Origin: UBA2705 sp963977105
GTDB taxonomy: Bacteria; Pseudomonadota; Alphaproteobacteria; Micavibrionales; Micavibrionaceae
Direction of reading: 5' to 3'
DNA: 64,000 bases
NCBI GenBank assembly: GCA_963977105.1
Contig: CAXBNI010000004.1
Coordinates: 143,043 to 207,042, forward strand
The position numbers were made by a program, and so were the translations under genes. The notes under the pieces were generated by a model that searched no databases, had not been told where the DNA came from, and saw nothing but the letters and a program-made list of their open reading frames with translations. Positions within the stretch are counted from its first letter, which is position 1. Every line of letters begins with the position of its first letter. Shown one piece after another: positions 8,464 through 17,541 of this stretch.

Positions 8464-9492
8464 TTATTTCGCGAGGGCGAGGATTGTTTGCGCTGTGATC
8501 GTCATATTGTTATAGCCAGTGGTTTTACATTTCGCTTCGACGTCATTGATGCGCTGGATGGCCTGCACTAAGCGCGGCTTTGACCAGTTCTGCACTTGGC
8601 GCAGGAACTGGTCTTGTACTTTAAAAAACAATGGTGGTTTGAGCTTTTTGCTCGCTTCAAATATTGTGCTGCCTGCGATGACACGCTCTTTCGTGATCAG
8701 CAGCCGTTTAAGGTGGCGCTGAATGGCGCGGTGAATGGCAATAGGCTCTGTGCCTTCAGCGACAAGACGGTCAAAAGCTTTGAGCGCTTTGTCTTTTTGG
8801 CCATCACATAATGCATAGATTAAATCATCGTAATTTACATTACCACCATCACTAATAATCGTTGCAGCAAGTTCATAGCTCAGTGTTTGTGGCGCAGCAA
8901 AACCATCATTAAAAGCGCCTAAATAAAGCGCAATTTTTTCAAGCTCGGCATACATAAAATTACGGTTGCCTGTCAAGTTCTGTGACAAATAAGTGATGGC
9001 GTCACGGTCAGGGTTTATACCGTTTGCAGCAAGCTTTTCACGGATTACGCCAGCAATGTCACGGTCGCTTTCCATGTAACAAGGAATCGCTGCAGCATTT
9101 TTATCTTTTTCGCAGCATAAACGCAGCGATGAACGTGCGTCTAAATCGCCACCCTCAATCAGCACAAGGCTTTCAGCAGAAGGCGTTTTTAAATAAGATT
9201 TAAGCGCGGCTGTTAATGTATTACCGGCATCACGAAGAATAATCAGGCGATCACCGCCCATCATAGAAATGGCCTGCGCTTCATCCATTAGTCGCGCGGG
9301 GTCTTCAATGATCTGGCTGGCATCGAGCTTTATTACATTAAAGGGGTCGTTAAGATCAGAACAAACTGTTTTGCCGATTGTTTCAAGGCGCTCAGATAGC
9401 AGGCCACGCTCTGGCCCATAGAGCAAGATAACCCGCGCTTTTGCAGCGGGTGACTTTACAAAATTGTTAATGTCTCTGGCGGCTATTTTCAT
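8464..9492 (-). CDS. holA: DNA polymerase III delta subunit
   Basis: HolA is the clamp-loader subunit that opens the beta sliding clamp. The 342 residues match the family. The N-terminal region contains VILLYGPERGLLSERL (about 20-35), the degenerate P-loop region typical of delta. The collar domain follows with DLIYALCDGQKDKALKAFDRLV near 225-245. It is the last gene of a minus-strand operon with a DUF3576 lipoprotein, leuS and lptE. The leuS-lptE-holA order is common in alphaproteobacteria, usually beside parB. Here lolA and recR genes separate it from parAB. Confidence 0.93.
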   Translation of the reverse strand: MKIAARDINNFVKSPAAKARVILLYGPERGLLSERLETIGKTVCSDLNDPFNVIKLDASQIIEDPARLMDEAQAISMMGGDRLIILRDAGNTLTAALKSYLKTPSAESLVLIEGGDLDARSSLRLCCEKDKNAAAIPCYMESDRDIAGVIREKLAANGINPDRDAITYLSQNLTGNRNFMYAELEKIALYLGAFNDGFAAPQTLSYELAATIISDGGNVNYDDLIYALCDGQKDKALKAFDRLVAEGTEPIAIHRAIQRHLKRLLITKERVIAGSTIFEASKKLKPPLFFKVQDQFLRQVQNWSKPRLVQAIQRINDVEAKCKTTGYNNMTITAQTILALAK

Positions 9493-9520
9493 TGTCTGTT
9501 TTGGGCCTTTAAATGTGGCT

Positions 9521-10060
9521 TTATTCCTGCGCGTTTAAGGCGAGCGCAATTTGACGTTCAATTTGTGCAGCAAGGTTTTTAAGGCCGTTTTCACGTGCAT
9601 AGTTTCTGGAAACTCGCGTCGTAAACTGGCTTTCTAAAATATTGTAACTGGTTGTTGACCAAACCCTTTTTTGTAACAGGACTTTATCATCACTTTTACG
9701 TTTGAATACTAGCTCTGTACTTAACTTCAGACTCGCGATTGTTGCATCGGATTCTTTGGTTATATCTAGATCAGTCTTGGTTTCTGTAATACTTTTTATC
9801 TGTAAAGTATAGAGTGGCGCACGGTTGGTGCCGCTATTATGCAGGCGGTCAATCAAAGCATTACGTAAGAACTGGCCTTCGCGGTCATTAATCAGCCCAA
9901 TATCAATGCGGCGCATAAGCTCTTCGGTGTTGGCCTGGCTGGCGCCCGTTGATACGTTGCCGTAAATGGGCTGAAAACCGCAGGAAGAAAGCAAAAATAA
10001 GGCCGAGAAAATACCTAAAAACGGAAGGCTTTTTTGAGATGGTTTTTTTGCAATTCTCAT
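9521..10060 (-). CDS. lptE: LPS-assembly lipoprotein LptE
   Basis: LptE is the outer-membrane lipoprotein that plugs the LptD barrel and helps insert LPS. About 179 residues from ATG 10060, supported by an upstream AAGGAT; a longer frame would overlap the end of leuS. The signal peptide has lipobox LLSSC near residue 26, followed by GFQPIYG, the signature start of the mature protein. Conserved internal elements RNALIDRLH and the TELVFKRKS strand fit the family. Its position between leuS and holA is the usual one. Confidence 0.9.
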   Translation of the reverse strand: MRIAKKPSQKSLPFLGIFSALFLLSSCGFQPIYGNVSTGASQANTEELMRRIDIGLINDREGQFLRNALIDRLHNSGTNRAPLYTLQIKSITETKTDLDITKESDATIASLKLSTELVFKRKSDDKVLLQKRVWSTTSYNILESQFTTRVSRNYARENGLKNLAAQIERQIALALNAQE

Positions 10061-10085
10061 GGTTATTTTTATCCTTATTTTGCGC

Positions 10086-12659
10086 TTAACCGACAACAAC
10101 ATTAACAACGCGGCCTGGAACAACGATGACTTTGCGAATGGTTTTGCCTTCAAGAGCGCGGCGCACGGCAGGCTCGCTTAGTGCCTGTTCTTCGGCGTCA
10201 CTTTTTTCAATATCTTTTGGCAGTTTAATTGTGGCGCGTAATTTGCCGTTCACTTGAACTGCTATATTGACAGTATCCTCGACAATCAGACTTTCATCCG
10301 TCACAGGCCATGGGGCATCATATAGTTTATTTTGGTGACCGAAATCTTGCCAAAGCTGCTCTGTCACATGAGGGATCATTGGGTTCATCATGCGTATCAA
10401 ATATTCAAGCGCCTCTTTAACTGCCCAATTATCGTCATTGCTTGCCGTCTTGAAGCTGGTAATCGCATTATAAAGTTCACGGCAACGGGCCACGGCTTTG
10501 TTCATGTGGAAGTTTGTTATATCTGCTTTTATTTGACTCGCCGTTTTATGGGTCAGGCCACGAAGCGCTTTCGACTCATCCGAGAGCCCTGAAGGTGCAT
10601 CTGCGGTTAAGTTATGCTTTTGGTCAATAAAATCATGCGTGGTACGATGAAGTTTATTAATGAAACGCCATGCACCTTCAAGACCCGATTCAGACCATTC
10701 CAAATCACGGTCAGGCGGCGAGTCAGAGAGAATGAATAAGCGCGCAGAATCTGCGCCGTAGCTATCCATTATCTCTTGCGGGTCAATGACGTTCTTTTTT
10801 GATTTTGACATTTTAATCACCGCGCCCTCAGTGATTTTTTCACCAGTGTTTGCATGGGTAAAGCTGCCATCGTCCTGTTTCATGACGTCATTTGGGAAAA
10901 CCCATTTGCCGCTTTCGTCTTTATACGTGGCGTGGTTGACCATGCCTTGAGTGTAGAGCGCTTTGAAGGGCTCTTTGACATCTGTGTATCCGCAGGCAGA
11001 CAGCGCACGCATAAAGAAGCGTGCATATAATAAATGCATCACAGCATGTTCTACGCCGCCAATATATTGGTCAACAGGTAGCCAGTAATCAGCTTTATCC
11101 TTGGCGAAGGCCTTGTCTTCGTTTTGCGCATCACAATAGCGGGCAAAATACCAACTTGATTCGAAGAAAGTATCAAACGTATCGGTTTCGCGCTGTGCTT
11201 CGGCGCCGCACTCTGGGCAGCTTGTATGCTTCCACGTTGGGTGGTTTGCCAGTGGGCTGCCAGCTTCTTCAAAACTTACATCTTCAGGCAAGATAACAGG
11301 GAGCTGATCCTCAGGCACAGGGACAATGCCGCACGCTGCGCAGTGGATCATTGGTATTGGGCAGCCCCAATAACGCTGACGAGATACACCCCAATCACGA
11401 ATACGGTACTGGGTTTTGCCCTGCCCCATATTTTTTTCTTCGATTTTTGAGATGATAAGCGATTTCGCCGCTTCAATGTCTAACCCGTCTAAAAATGCAG
11501 AATTGGCAAGTTTGCCTTCGCCTGAATATGCTTTACCTTCGAGCTGGAAGCTCGCCGCGTCTTCATTTTCAGGAATAACAACCGGTTTAATATCTAGGCC
11601 GTATTTGGTTGCAAATTCAAAGTCACGTTGGTCATGCGCAGGGACGCCAAAAATTGCGCCTGTGCCGTAATCCATCAAAATAAAATTGGCGATATATAAT
11701 GGTAGTGTTAAGCCGTCGACAAAAGGATGGTTGACGCTATAGCCTGTATCAAAACCAAGTTTATCTGCTTTTTCAATCGCTGCTTCTGATGTGCCTAGGG
11801 CTTGGCACTGCTGAATGAATGCTGTAAAGCCGTCTTTATCACCAGCGAGTTTTTCTGCCAAAGGGTGGTCTGGAGCGATGGCAACGAAAGACGCACCAAA
11901 AATAGTGTCTGGGCGCGTGGTGAAAACTTCTAAGCCGTCATCATAATTGTTGATGTCCCATTTGAACTGTAGGCCTTGCGACTTACCAATCCAGTTATCT
12001 TGCATTGTGCGGACCTTTTCAGGCCAGCCGCCAAGGTCATCAAGCGCCGTAAGCAAATCATCCGCATATTCAGAAATTTTCAGGAACCACTGGTTCAATG
12101 TACGGCGTTCCACAGGCGCGCCGGAGCGCCAGCCACAGCCATCAACGACTTGTTCATTGGCCAGTACGGTGTTTTCAACAGGGTCCCAATTGACGACAGA
12201 TTCTTTTCTGTAAGCAAGGTCATTTTTATAAAAATCGAGGAACATTTTTTGTTCATGGCGATAATAATCAGGGGAGCATGTTGCGACTTCACGCGACCAA
12301 TCAAATGATAGGCCCATGGCTTTTAGCTGTTCGCGCATGACGGCGATGTTCTCATAAGTCCATTCAGCTGGGTGGCGGCCATTTTCAATTGCCGCGTTTT
12401 CAGCGGGTAGGCCAAAGGCGTCCCAGCCCATAGGGTGCACAACATTATAACCTTCAGCTTTACGAAAACGTGCCACAACATCACCGAGCGTATAATTACG
12501 GACGTGACCAACATGAATTTTGCCTGATGGGTAAGGGAACATTTCAAGGACGTAATATTTTTCTTTACCCTCGACATGGTCTTCGACAGTGAAGGCCTCC
12601 TCATCTGCCCATAAGCTTTGCCATTTTTTCTCAGTTTCCTGAATGTTGTAACGGTCCAT
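10086..12659 (-). CDS. leuS: Leucyl-tRNA synthetase
   Basis: LeuRS charges tRNA-Leu. The 857 residues match the bacterial class Ia enzyme. The HIGH box appears as HVGH (about 49-52) in PYPSGKIHVGHVRNY and the KMSKS loop as KMSKSKKN near 615. The CP1 editing domain contains TTRPDTIFGA (about 250), the conserved threonine-rich editing pocket. CPECG zinc-type cysteines and the SRQRYWGCPIP segment are present. The C-terminal domain ends in VIVVPGRVVNVVVG. No frameshift or missing motif is seen. It is the second gene of the minus-strand operon. Confidence 0.97.
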   Translation of the reverse strand: MDRYNIQETEKKWQSLWADEEAFTVEDHVEGKEKYYVLEMFPYPSGKIHVGHVRNYTLGDVVARFRKAEGYNVVHPMGWDAFGLPAENAAIENGRHPAEWTYENIAVMREQLKAMGLSFDWSREVATCSPDYYRHEQKMFLDFYKNDLAYRKESVVNWDPVENTVLANEQVVDGCGWRSGAPVERRTLNQWFLKISEYADDLLTALDDLGGWPEKVRTMQDNWIGKSQGLQFKWDINNYDDGLEVFTTRPDTIFGASFVAIAPDHPLAEKLAGDKDGFTAFIQQCQALGTSEAAIEKADKLGFDTGYSVNHPFVDGLTLPLYIANFILMDYGTGAIFGVPAHDQRDFEFATKYGLDIKPVVIPENEDAASFQLEGKAYSGEGKLANSAFLDGLDIEAAKSLIISKIEEKNMGQGKTQYRIRDWGVSRQRYWGCPIPMIHCAACGIVPVPEDQLPVILPEDVSFEEAGSPLANHPTWKHTSCPECGAEAQRETDTFDTFFESSWYFARYCDAQNEDKAFAKDKADYWLPVDQYIGGVEHAVMHLLYARFFMRALSACGYTDVKEPFKALYTQGMVNHATYKDESGKWVFPNDVMKQDDGSFTHANTGEKITEGAVIKMSKSKKNVIDPQEIMDSYGADSARLFILSDSPPDRDLEWSESGLEGAWRFINKLHRTTHDFIDQKHNLTADAPSGLSDESKALRGLTHKTASQIKADITNFHMNKAVARCRELYNAITSFKTASNDDNWAVKEALEYLIRMMNPMIPHVTEQLWQDFGHQNKLYDAPWPVTDESLIVEDTVNIAVQVNGKLRATIKLPKDIEKSDAEEQALSEPAVRRALEGKTIRKVIVVPGRVVNVVVG

Positions 12660-12711
12660 AATGTCTCTGTACTCTTTGATGTTCTCTAGTTACTGGATGT
12701 CTTGGCGGTGT

Positions 12712-13260
12712 TTAATTGTCGCTGCCGCTCGCTATACGCAATTGACGCGCTCTTGTAAGAACGGCGTCTTCCATTTTGCGTGCGGTGTCATCAGTGACCT
12801 TTGTATCGCTCCAGCCTTGTGACGTTCTGACTTGACGGAAGACGCGGACACGAATGCCATCAGCTTTTAACTGCTCACTAAGAATGAAAACATTCAGTTT
12901 TAGGCGCTCATTTTGTGCGCTCTGCGCCGTGTACCAATCCGTAATAATCACGCCGCCAAACGGGTCAACGCTTGCGAGAGGCATGAATGATACGGTATCA
13001 AGCGCTGCGCGCCATAAATAGCTGTTTACGCCAATGGCCGAGCCTTGATTATTCTTTTTGTCGTCTTTACCAAATAAACCGACACCTTTGCCGCCAAAAA
13101 TACCATCAGGCTCGCTATATATATTATCATCACCAGTCACAGAACGGTCATACCCTGTTGGGTATTTGGCTTCGCCTTTTTCAAGAATGCTACAGCCGCC
13201 AACAAAGCCTGCAAATAATACAGTTGTGGCCAAAAATGATAGTGATTTTAAATTGCGCAT
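12712..13260 (-). CDS. DUF3576 family lipoprotein
   Basis: A 182-residue probable outer-membrane or periplasmic lipoprotein. The signal peptide (residues 1-22) ends in lipobox FVGGC. The mature part contains GVNSYLWRAALDTVSFMPLASVDPFGGVIITDWY (in pieces near 77-110), characteristic of alphaproteobacterial DUF3576 proteins normally found just upstream of leuS. No biochemical role is known to me. Its steady linkage to leuS-lptE suggests an envelope role. It starts the operon and diverges from the lolA-like gene across 214 bases. Confidence 0.88.
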   Translation of the reverse strand: MRNLKSLSFLATTVLFAGFVGGCSILEKGEAKYPTGYDRSVTGDDNIYSEPDGIFGGKGVGLFGKDDKKNNQGSAIGVNSYLWRAALDTVSFMPLASVDPFGGVIITDWYTAQSAQNERLKLNVFILSEQLKADGIRVRVFRQVRTSQGWSDTKVTDDTARKMEDAVLTRARQLRIASGSDN

Positions 13261-13474
13261 GATATGTACTTCTTTTTTATCTTTAAAGTTACAGTTTCCT
13301 AGATTCTCAATAGCATGCTAGGCCGTTCTGCTCAACCTTTTTAGCATGGGGGAAAGAAAAGAATTCGCTGTTTATTGTGATTTCCGCTGGTTTGCGTACG
13401 GTTTATATACGGGGAAGCTTGTATTCGGCGGTATTAGAATATATATCAATAGGAAGCAGTATTAACAATAAAAA

Positions 13475-14128
13475 GTGTATGTAATGTTTAGAACCTACCT
13501 GAGAACCTTTTTCCTTTTTGGCTTCGCCGCTTTTTGCATCGTCGCAAACGCCTCGACAGTCTCTGCAGCAGACAATGTAAATCAGGCCGTCCCTGAGGTG
13601 GTTAAAGCAGAGCAATACTTAAATGGGCTTAGACATTTAAAAGCACGCTTTGTTATGACGGCGCATGATGGCGCGCAGTTATCGGGTAGTTTTTATCTAA
13701 ACAGGCCTGGTAAGCTGCGTTTTAATTTTGACTTGCCAGTAAAAGATTTTATCGTCGCTGATGGGCGCTTTATTTATTTTTACGACGATGCATTAGGGGA
13801 GCAAAGCAATGCTCCGATCGGTACTACATTAGCGGACTTTTTACTGCGCGATAATATTTCACTGCGCGATGACATTACGGTGAACAGAGTTTTACGTGCG
13901 GCTGGCCTTGTTCAAATCAGCTTGGCGCAAAAAGAAGACCCCGGCGCAGGGCAGTTGATACTCGGTTTTGATGAAAGCTCATTTGAGCTTCGCAAGTGGC
14001 GCGTTATCGATTCACTTGGTAACATCACTGAAGTTGCTTTATTTGACTTGGAGCGTGACCCTGTATTTGAAGAAGACTTGTTTTTTTATAGAAAACCAAA
14101 GCAGGCTGGTGCGCGGTATAATGATTAA
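13475..14128 (+). CDS. LolA-like outer-membrane lipoprotein carrier
   Basis: LolA-family proteins carry lipoproteins across the periplasm to the outer membrane. About 217 residues; starts at 13475 and 13484 (in-frame ATG) are both possible and neither has a clear ribosome binding site. A signal peptide ends near SAA (residue 32). The LolA fold is indicated by YLNGLRHLKARFVMTAHDG, SGSFYLNRPGKLRFNFD (about 67-85), then FIYFYDD and FELRKWRVIDSLGN strands. It overlaps the downstream oxidoreductase by eight bases, so the two are coupled. It is often near ftsK in relatives; here ftsK is about 7 kb away. Confidence 0.88.
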   Translation: MYVMFRTYLRTFFLFGFAAFCIVANASTVSAADNVNQAVPEVVKAEQYLNGLRHLKARFVMTAHDGAQLSGSFYLNRPGKLRFNFDLPVKDFIVADGRFIYFYDDALGEQSNAPIGTTLADFLLRDNISLRDDITVNRVLRAAGLVQISLAQKEDPGAGQLILGFDESSFELRKWRVIDSLGNITEVALFDLERDPVFEEDLFFYRKPKQAGARYND

Positions 14129-14903
14129 GTTGAGTGGGCCACGTTTTCAGGCAAAGATTTTATCCGTCTCACGCCTTGATAATGACATTTATGAAATACG
14201 ACTGACGCCGCCAGAGGTCACTTTGGGCGAAGGCGAATTTTATTATGTTGCGGGTCAATATTGCGGCTTAGGCCTAGTTAATGATGTGGGTCATATGCGC
14301 CCTTTCTCAATTGCAGGTGCACCCGACCAAGGATATTTAGAGTTTCACATTCGTGATAATGGCCAGGGCTTAAGCGCGACGCTTTGTGATGTAAAACAAA
14401 TCGGTTTACCCGTTTATTTAACACAGGCCGCAGGTGATGTGCATTTAGTGGGTGATGCAACGCGCGACATTGTGATGTTTGCTGGCGGTACGGGCTATGC
14501 ACCGATGCGTGCGATATTACAAAGCTTGGTGGCGCAAGGCTTTAGCCACAACATTGATGTTTTTATAGGTGGCCGTGATTTAGGTGCGCTTTATATGTTT
14601 GAAGAATTGCTTAACCTTTCGCGTGCATTGCCTCAGCTGTCTGCTTACTTCTGTGCAGATGATGTTAGCGATCAACGTAATGACCTCAAGGCTAACGTTT
14701 ATCATGGTAATTTGCGGGCGCTTGCACAGCGCCATGTAAAGGAAGGTTTGCAAGATAAACGGATATATATATCGGGCCCGCCGGCGATGGTCATAGACAT
14801 TCAAGGCTTTGCGCTAGATAATAATGCACATAAAGACTTTATGCATCTGGACGAAGAAAATATTGCCGCGTATGTGAAGCAGTACAAAGAGAATAAGAAG
14901 TAG
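14121..14903 (+). CDS. Flavin/NAD(P)H-type reductase (FNR superfamily)
   Basis: About 260 residues from ATG 14121, which lies within the end of the previous gene. The protein has the ferredoxin-NADP reductase fold: the FAD-binding RPFSIAG motif near 55, then NAD(P)-binding FAGGTGYAPMRAIL near 115-128 and a terminal SGPPAMV near 220. No iron-sulfur cysteine cluster is present, so it is a stand-alone flavin reductase like Fre or the reductase part of oxygenases. The electron acceptor is unknown. The pairing with a LolA-like protein and recR is by position only. Confidence 0.85.
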   Translation: MIKLSGPRFQAKILSVSRLDNDIYEIRLTPPEVTLGEGEFYYVAGQYCGLGLVNDVGHMRPFSIAGAPDQGYLEFHIRDNGQGLSATLCDVKQIGLPVYLTQAAGDVHLVGDATRDIVMFAGGTGYAPMRAILQSLVAQGFSHNIDVFIGGRDLGALYMFEELLNLSRALPQLSAYFCADDVSDQRNDLKANVYHGNLRALAQRHVKEGLQDKRIYISGPPAMVIDIQGFALDNNAHKDFMHLDEENIAAYVKQYKENKK

Positions 14904-14907
14904 TTAT

Positions 14908-15510
14908 ATGGCACAATTAACCGCATTAGATAACCTTATGAAGCAGCTTGCTGCCTTACCTGGGCTGGGCCGGCGTTCAGCGCGCCGTACGGCTTTGCAC
15001 CTTTTGCTAAATAAAGAGGCCGCGTTGGAGCCATTGTTAAAGACCTTACAGCACGCACGAGATTCTATTGTTGAGTGTGATTTCTGTGGGAATATTGATG
15101 AAATTTCGCCCTGTAGTATTTGTGTTGACGATAAGCGGAACGACGCATTGCTTTGCGTGGTTGAGGGCGTGTCTGATATATGGGCGATTGAACGCACGCG
15201 GAGCTTTAATGGGCGCTATCACGTGTTAGGCGGTGTGTTATCGCCGTTAGAAGGTGTCTCACCTGAGGATCTAAACATTCCAAGCTTATTGATACGTTTA
15301 GAATCTGGCGGTGTTGATGAGGTTATTTTGGCAATGGGCGCAACTGTGGACGGTCAAACCACTGCGCATTATTTGGCCGATGAAATCAGCGCGGGGCATA
15401 GTGCACTTGCGATTACGCGCCTTGCGCATGGCGTTCCCATTGGCGGTGAGCTCGACTATCTTGACGAAGGCACTATATCGACGGCCCTGAAGTCACGGGC
15501 GGCGATATAG
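14908..15510 (+). CDS. recR: Recombination mediator RecR
   Basis: RecR acts with RecO/RecF to load RecA on gaps during recombinational repair. The 200 residues are typical. The order is helix-hairpin-helix (LAALPGLGRRSARR near 13-26), the C4 zinc finger CDFCG...CSIC (about 57-71), a Toprim domain starting LLCVVEGVSDIWAIE, and a Walker B-like/C-terminal region. It begins four bases after the reductase. In many bacteria recR follows dnaX-ybaB; those genes are not next to it here. Confidence 0.96.
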   Translation: MAQLTALDNLMKQLAALPGLGRRSARRTALHLLLNKEAALEPLLKTLQHARDSIVECDFCGNIDEISPCSICVDDKRNDALLCVVEGVSDIWAIERTRSFNGRYHVLGGVLSPLEGVSPEDLNIPSLLIRLESGGVDEVILAMGATVDGQTTAHYLADEISAGHSALAITRLAHGVPIGGELDYLDEGTISTALKSRAAI

Positions 15511-15584
15511 CGGTGATCCGAATGATAATGCCCTTAGCTTTATCGCCGCCTTTGCCACTTTTTTTCCTGTGTAAACTTAAAGGT

Positions 15585-15920
15585 TTAAGTTTTTTCTGAT
15601 ATATATAACGTTCCATTCCCGCCTGCCGTTATCGCGGCAATATGGGCGTTCTGAGCGCTGTCATTTGGCCCTATGGCAAGGTCCAAATATGTACCTGCAG
15701 GCAGGAAGTGATCACTATCCGCAGCGCTAACAGCGCTATTACCTATATTTATAAAACTATCTTCTGTGGCGTAAAGGCCGATAACATCCGTCTCAGTACC
15801 GAAGGCAACGAGGTTTCTTGCGCTGATACCTGTTGTGCTTACTTTGTGTGCGCCGCTGCCTTTAAGCCTGAGCGTTGGAATAGGATTGCCGTTTGTGTCC
15901 TGCGGAAGTAATGAAGTCAT
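15585..15920 (-). CDS. Small beta-rich unknown protein, virion-like in composition
   Basis: About 111 residues from ATG 15920, supported by AAAGGT upstream; an extended frame to 15968 runs into the terminator of the next gene. It is Gly/Ala/Ser/Thr-rich with alternating short hydrophobic segments (LVAFGTETDVIGLYAT, LPAGTYLDLAIG, GTLYISE), suggesting a small beta-sandwich. It has no cysteine and no signal peptide. Such proteins are frequent among phage or gene-transfer-agent structural accessory genes, but no other phage gene is near. Function is unknown. Confidence 0.6.
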   Translation of the reverse strand: MTSLLPQDTNGNPIPTLRLKGSGAHKVSTTGISARNLVAFGTETDVIGLYATEDSFINIGNSAVSAADSDHFLPAGTYLDLAIGPNDSAQNAHIAAITAGGNGTLYISEKT

Positions 15921-15968
15921 GATGATACCTTTTTGTGATTGTATGATTACAGCATTTATTTCCGCCAT

Positions 15969-16003
15969 AAAAAAAGCCGCAAGCTTTTAACAAGCATTGC
16001 GGC
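15969..16003 (-). terminator. Intrinsic terminator of the membrane-protein gene
   Basis: On the minus strand a GCCGCAATGC / GCTTGCGGC hairpin is followed by six T residues. It lies 40 bases after the stop of the 16043-16558 gene. Confidence 0.8.
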
Positions 16004-16042
16004 AGAGACAGTAGTGGTGTGTATGAGAGTATTATGTTCCTA

Positions 16043-16558
16043 TTATGTTCTTTTGTCAATATGTTTTTTTGCGTAATAACAGCGACGTTTTTTTGTTGGC
16101 CAAAGCAGGCCGGCGCTAAGCGCAAAAGCAAAAATATTTATCACATTATACGACGCATTAATCAGGCCGCTATCTAAAACAGCAATAATGCCAAACGGCG
16201 CAACGAAAATAAAATTGTAAAATGGGTTGAGCTGTGTACGCGTCGCTTTATAGCCACGTATTATACGCTCTGCCATATAGAGTATCGCGAGAAAAGGCAG
16301 CGCCGCGAAAATAAATCCAGCCATATCAAGGCGTGTAAGTAAGCTTGGCATGGATAGGGCATCTAGATGCATTGAGCTTGATAATGTTACAAATATGCCA
16401 ATCGCAAACGTCATAACCGCATATTTTTTTCGCAAATCTAAGTGAAAAAAATTACGATTAAGGGTACTAGCAAAGGTACTCTTAATCGTTTTGTGCGGCG
16501 CTGGTCCTGCGCGTAAGCAACCCGCTAATGTATTATTTGGCTGTGCGCTTTTGTGCAT
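16043..16558 (-). CDS. Unknown integral membrane protein
   Basis: 171 residues with a basic N-terminal ~45-residue tail and three or four hydrophobic segments (about 47-63, 81-97, 115-132, 136-152), ending in a Lys/Arg-rich cytoplasmic tail. No known motif is recognised. It starts 11 bases downstream of the parB stop, so it is likely read through from the mnmG-rsmG-parAB operon and ended by the hairpin at 15969-16003. The start may be further in, since the first 45 residues are unlike a usual leader. Confidence 0.6.
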   Translation of the reverse strand: MHKSAQPNNTLAGCLRAGPAPHKTIKSTFASTLNRNFFHLDLRKKYAVMTFAIGIFVTLSSSMHLDALSMPSLLTRLDMAGFIFAALPFLAILYMAERIIRGYKATRTQLNPFYNFIFVAPFGIIAVLDSGLINASYNVINIFAFALSAGLLWPTKKRRCYYAKKHIDKRT

Positions 16559-16569
16559 GGTGCCTCACA

Positions 16570-17490
16570 TTAACTTGCGTGAGAGAGGCGATGTATCACG
16601 TCATCAAGCTGATCGTAATTCGCAAAATTGACTTTTAGCTGACCAGATTGGCCTGATTTAACATCTATTGTGACGTCCATACCGAGCTTGCTGCTGATCT
16701 CTTCTTCTAATGCCAGCGTGTCCGCTGATTTTTTTTGCTTTTTCGTGGTGCTTGGCTTGTCTTTCTTTTTATCGTAATCGGCCTTTGTTTCTTTGGCGAG
16801 TTGTTCTGTCTCGCGCACGGAAAGACCTTGATTGATTACAGTCTTGGCAAGCGCATGCGGGTTTTCTGCGGTAATTAGCGCACGAGCATGACCGGCACTG
16901 AGGCTACCATCATTGACGAAGGCCTGCACGCTTTCAGGTAAGTTCATCAAGCGTAATGTATTGGCGATGTGCGAGCGACTTTTGCCGATAACAGCAGAAA
17001 GTTTACCTTGTGTATGGCTGAACTGATCCATTAAGCGCTGATAGCCTTCAGCTTCCTCTAAGGGGTTGAGGTCTTCACGCTGCAAGTTTTCTATTAAGGC
17101 GATTTCTAAGGCTTGGTCATCTTCCATCTGAGCGACGATAACAGGCACAACATGGATTTGCGCAATCTGTGCGGCGCGCCAACGACGTTCGCCAGCGATA
17201 ATTTCATATAACTCATCAGACGCATCAATTGAGCGCACAAGAATTGGCTGTAGAATGCCGTGTGTAGTTATTGATTCTGCGAGCTGTCTTAAGTTGTCAC
17301 TATCAAAAACGCGACGTGGTTGAAATTGACCTGCTTGTAATTGTTCAACGGGCAGCTCCATGCGCGTCAGACCTGGGGTATGGCCAAGTTCATCGGCTTG
17401 CGGATATACACCTTCTTCGTCTTCAAAAAGTGCAGATAAACCGCGCCCTAAACCGCGTTTGTTAGGGGATAAAGTTTCTTCTTCATCCAT
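16570..17490 (-). CDS. parB: Chromosome partitioning protein ParB
   Basis: ParB binds parS, loads and slides as a CTP-dependent clamp, and with ParA segregates origins. The 306 residues are typical. The N-terminus has RGLGRGLSALF. The CTP-binding region has QPRRVFD and the arginine-rich motif IIAGERRWRAAQ (about 114-125). Box I-like ENLQREDLNPLEEAEGYQ follows, then the HTH IGKSRSHIANTLRL (about 160-175). The C-terminal dimerisation domain is preceded by a Lys-rich linker. Its sites, three perfect parS copies, lie within 6 kb in rsmG and ftsK. It follows parA in one operon. Confidence 0.96.
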   Translation of the reverse strand: MDEEETLSPNKRGLGRGLSALFEDEEGVYPQADELGHTPGLTRMELPVEQLQAGQFQPRRVFDSDNLRQLAESITTHGILQPILVRSIDASDELYEIIAGERRWRAAQIAQIHVVPVIVAQMEDDQALEIALIENLQREDLNPLEEAEGYQRLMDQFSHTQGKLSAVIGKSRSHIANTLRLMNLPESVQAFVNDGSLSAGHARALITAENPHALAKTVINQGLSVRETEQLAKETKADYDKKKDKPSTTKKQKKSADTLALEEEISSKLGMDVTIDVKSGQSGQLKVNFANYDQLDDVIHRLSHAS

Positions 17491-17541
17491 GGTGTTCTTC
17501 CTTTTTTTTACCGTAATCGTCGAATGTGTGATGGTTTACCG

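Noticed and set aside
15585..15920. A prophage at this place
   Set aside because: Only one virion-like small protein exists; no integrase, terminase, portal or attachment repeat is seen.
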